Part shown: in pieces, positions 61,866 to 64,000 of the stretch
Position numbering within the stretch: the stretch's first letter is position 1
How the letters are laid out: each line of letters begins with the position of its first letter
From: Channa striata
Taxonomy: Eukaryota > Chordata > Actinopteri > Anabantiformes > Channidae
Assembly (NCBI GenBank): GCA_033026295.1
Contig: CM065173.1
Location: 9,403,517 to 9,467,516 of the forward strand
Length of the DNA: 64,000 bases
Reading direction: 5' to 3'
Position numbers and translations under genes: made by a program
Notes under the pieces: model-generated
Databases searched by the model: none
Seen by the model: the letters and a program-made list of their open reading frames with translations, nothing else
What the model was told of the DNA's origin: nothing

Positions 61866-62247
61866 TAAAGGATGCCTTCACTGATTTGGAACTGAAATGA
61901 ATGCCATAAACTTTTCTCTGACTTCCCTACATTAAAATATCTCTCTACTTTTAGCTAAAAAAATCCTCCAGATGACATCACTTGGAGGAACCTTCAGTTC
62001 AAATTATGTCGTCTTGTTGCTCATAATATGAAGTTTGTAATCACAGTCCGCCTGCTTTTGCAGACCTCCCAAAGATGACATCATCTCAAACTCCTAAAGA
62101 TGAAAAACCAAGGAGGAGTCTTTCAGCTAAAAGCAGAGAAATATTTTACTATAGAGAAGTAAGAGGGAAGTTTATAAGCATTAATGTACATTTACACCTA
62201 AACTAAAGCTATAGAAAGCAAGTTGAACGTTGGTGAAGTCGTCCTTT
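61866..62247 (+). mobile_element. Fold-back MITE-like element, copy C
   Basis: Best preserved of the three copies. It begins TAAAGGATGCCTTCACTGAT and ends TTGGTGAAGTCGTCCTTT; the outer 90-130 bases of each side are imperfect inverted copies, including TAAACTTTTCTCTGACTTCC on the left against the complement of GGGAAGTTTATAAGC on the right. The centre has AGATGACATCA blocks. No coding capacity. Confidence 0.75.
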
Positions 62248-64000
62248 CAGCCCACAGACACAGTAATGGAGTCTTTTTAAAGTGCTCTCAGGGCCTGTCA
62301 GTTTACAGCGCCAGGCTCAGCTGCCTAATACAGGGAACCCACCACACTCCATCAGAATCCACTCCAGAACCAATCAGAAAACAAGTGTGTCTCCTAAAAT
62401 ATTACTTGATGAATTTTTTCTGATGTGACACGTGGAGAACCCCGGATTTCTTGGCCAAGTTATGGAATTAATTTCCACTGCTGTGCTGATGTAATTCAGT
62501 GCCTGTGCATGTGGGTGAGTCAATAATTTGCTAAATTAGAGGTCAGCATGCAATTTTAGATTAAACTGTGACGCTGTGAGTGTTGGACACCAGTTTGATC
62601 AGGTAACAGTGACTTTAAAAGGGTTAAAGTTTCTGTCCATGACTGATGCAGATAACCACATTCATCTTTTCATATCACACAGACATGATTCCTGTAATAT
62701 TTCTTTTGTCTTCAGACCTTAATGTGTGAAAAATGCTGTTTTGCTCTTTTGAGGTTATTTGTTTTGTTGTAATTACGTTTTTTGTTCTGGAGCTTTCTTT
62801 ATCTGAATGAATTGTCGAGGACAAAGCTTTTTAATTTGTTATAATGAACTATTTCATATCATTTGAAACATATATTGCAGAAATGTGCCTCATTTTTAGG
62901 CTGATGCAATAATTATGCTGAAGACATTTCCCACCAACTGGGTTCATTCTATTGCGGTCAGAATGCAGACGGGGACAATTTAGCAAAAAGGTCATGTAGA
63001 TATCCTCCAATTTAACTAACAGCCCTGTAGTAAGTGCAGACAATGAGGACGGTTTTGGGGACTTTCTGGATTTAAATGAATGCTGACGCATTTGCATAGA
63101 ACTGAAAAATGAAGTCCTCTGATAGCAAACCGGGCCCGCGGGCCAATATTGTTGTGTGTAAACAAGACAGTGCATTGTGGAGCAGATGAATAGCTGTCTG
63201 GGAACTTAGCGCCATAACTAAACACCCACTAAATGTTATTGTCATTTTGTGCTTTAGTTTTTCCAATTTATACAGAAAAACCAACTCATTAATTTCACTT
63301 TAGATGTTCAAAGCTCCCACTCTCTCGAAATCTTTCCTGAAGAAAATCCTCTAATGGAGAATAAGTTATGTGTTTATAATCCAAGTGCTGCCACCATTTC
63401 TTGTGCAAACAGAGCGAGGGCACAGACTGAAGCAAAAGCACTAAGAACAGATATATCTCTGAACAGGAACCACGCAGCTTCCCAAACCGTTTGCAACTCT
63501 ACTATGAATTTTAACTGATGAGACAATCTCATAAAAGAAGAACAATATGAAATCCCCCCACAAATGAACTAAATCCAGTGGCTTTCTGCAGCTTTTTATT
63601 CCACATGTAATTCCTGTGTCAACAGTTAGTTCAGAGTCTTTGCAGCAGAAAAACATTTGGCTTCATCTGTTAACTGTGAATAAAGGCCACTATCAGTCCA
63701 CTGCCCACAGTGACACTGACAGTATGATGCCACTGTAGCTGTTTTTACATTTAATTACCACAACTAGAGCTGCTACACTGCATCCTGAAGGAAACTTTAC
63801 TGAGGTTTCACGGTGACCCGTCGACATCTGTTTAGACGGATTCTTCACTAAGGACTCTGACTCTGCTCCGAGGGAAACAACAACAGCATTTTATAACACT
63901 TGGCGTCAAGTCTTGGCTTGTGTGGTGAAACTTCGGACTTGATGATGAGGTGCAAGTTCATGCACAGAGGAACTTCTCTCCCGAGTTTCATGCACTCACT

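Larger units (their letters stand above)
61099..64000 (-). other. RXFP1 upstream intron, no further exon found
   Basis: No LRR N-cap (Cys-rich), LDLa or signal-peptide exon was recognised on the minus strand up to the window end. Contains a CA microsatellite and a fold-back element; the rest is unremarkable. Confidence 0.6.

Noticed and set aside
62849..63284. Minus-strand open frames upstream of the first visible RXFP1 LRR exon, tested as LDLa or LRR N-cap exons
   Set aside because: No cysteine spacing of LDLa or LRRNT modules, and no acceptor/donor pair in the required phase.
1..64000. CRISPR arrays, operons, plasmid or phage features, integrated viral genes
   Set aside because: None seen. 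Spliced genes, microsatellites and SINEs show vertebrate nuclear DNA; the only transposase is Tc1-like.

Overview
The window is genomic DNA of a bony fish, very probably a teleost. Genes are split into many short exons with GT-AG introns, the intergenic DNA is AT-rich, and promoters are CpG-rich. Fish-type repeats are scattered through it: a Tc1-like transposon, tRNA-like SINE pieces and tails resembling those of L2 LINEs. There are no operons, CRISPR arrays or prokaryotic features.

Four genes can be supported, in an order I recognise from human chromosome 4q32 read backwards. (1) SPMIP2 (C4orf45), plus strand, three candidate exons at 8420-11471; the frame closes early. (2) PPID (cyclophilin 40), plus strand, ten exons at 17539-25008, complete, 370 aa. 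(3) ETFDH (electron-transfer-flavoprotein:ubiquinone oxidoreductase), minus strand, thirteen exons at 25731-38459, complete, 621 aa. (4) RXFP1 (relaxin receptor), minus strand, fourteen exons at 46171-61098, lacking its 5' part (signal peptide, LDLa module, LRR N-cap), which must lie beyond base 64000. All splice phases were followed by hand and close in frame.

Layout. 1-7.8 kb: no recognised gene; one candidate minus-strand first exon (310-383) and two copies of a short tRNA-like repeat. 7.8-8.5 kb: CpG island at the head of SPMIP2, possibly also serving a minus-strand gene (RAPGEF2 by synteny, inference). 11.5-17.3 kb: gene-free, with a SINE and a perfect 63-nt palindrome; human FNIP2 would be expected here and was not found. 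17.3-38.6 kb: PPID and ETFDH converge tail to tail, with polyadenylation signals 32 bases apart on opposite strands; a decayed Tc1-like transposon sits in ETFDH intron 4. 38.7-46.1 kb: gene-free. 46.2-64 kb: RXFP1, with ten LRR exons of 72 nt (one of 69 nt), then the seven-helix domain.

The genes do not form one pathway. ETFDH feeds electrons from mitochondrial dehydrogenases to ubiquinone, PPID is an Hsp90 co-chaperone, RXFP1 is a hormone receptor and SPMIP2 is a sperm axoneme protein. I found no new biological system. The most notable non-gene structures are a three-copy family of fold-back (MITE-like) elements, the 63-nt palindrome, a CA-repeat that has become coding sequence in the RXFP1 tail, and the early stop in SPMIP2.
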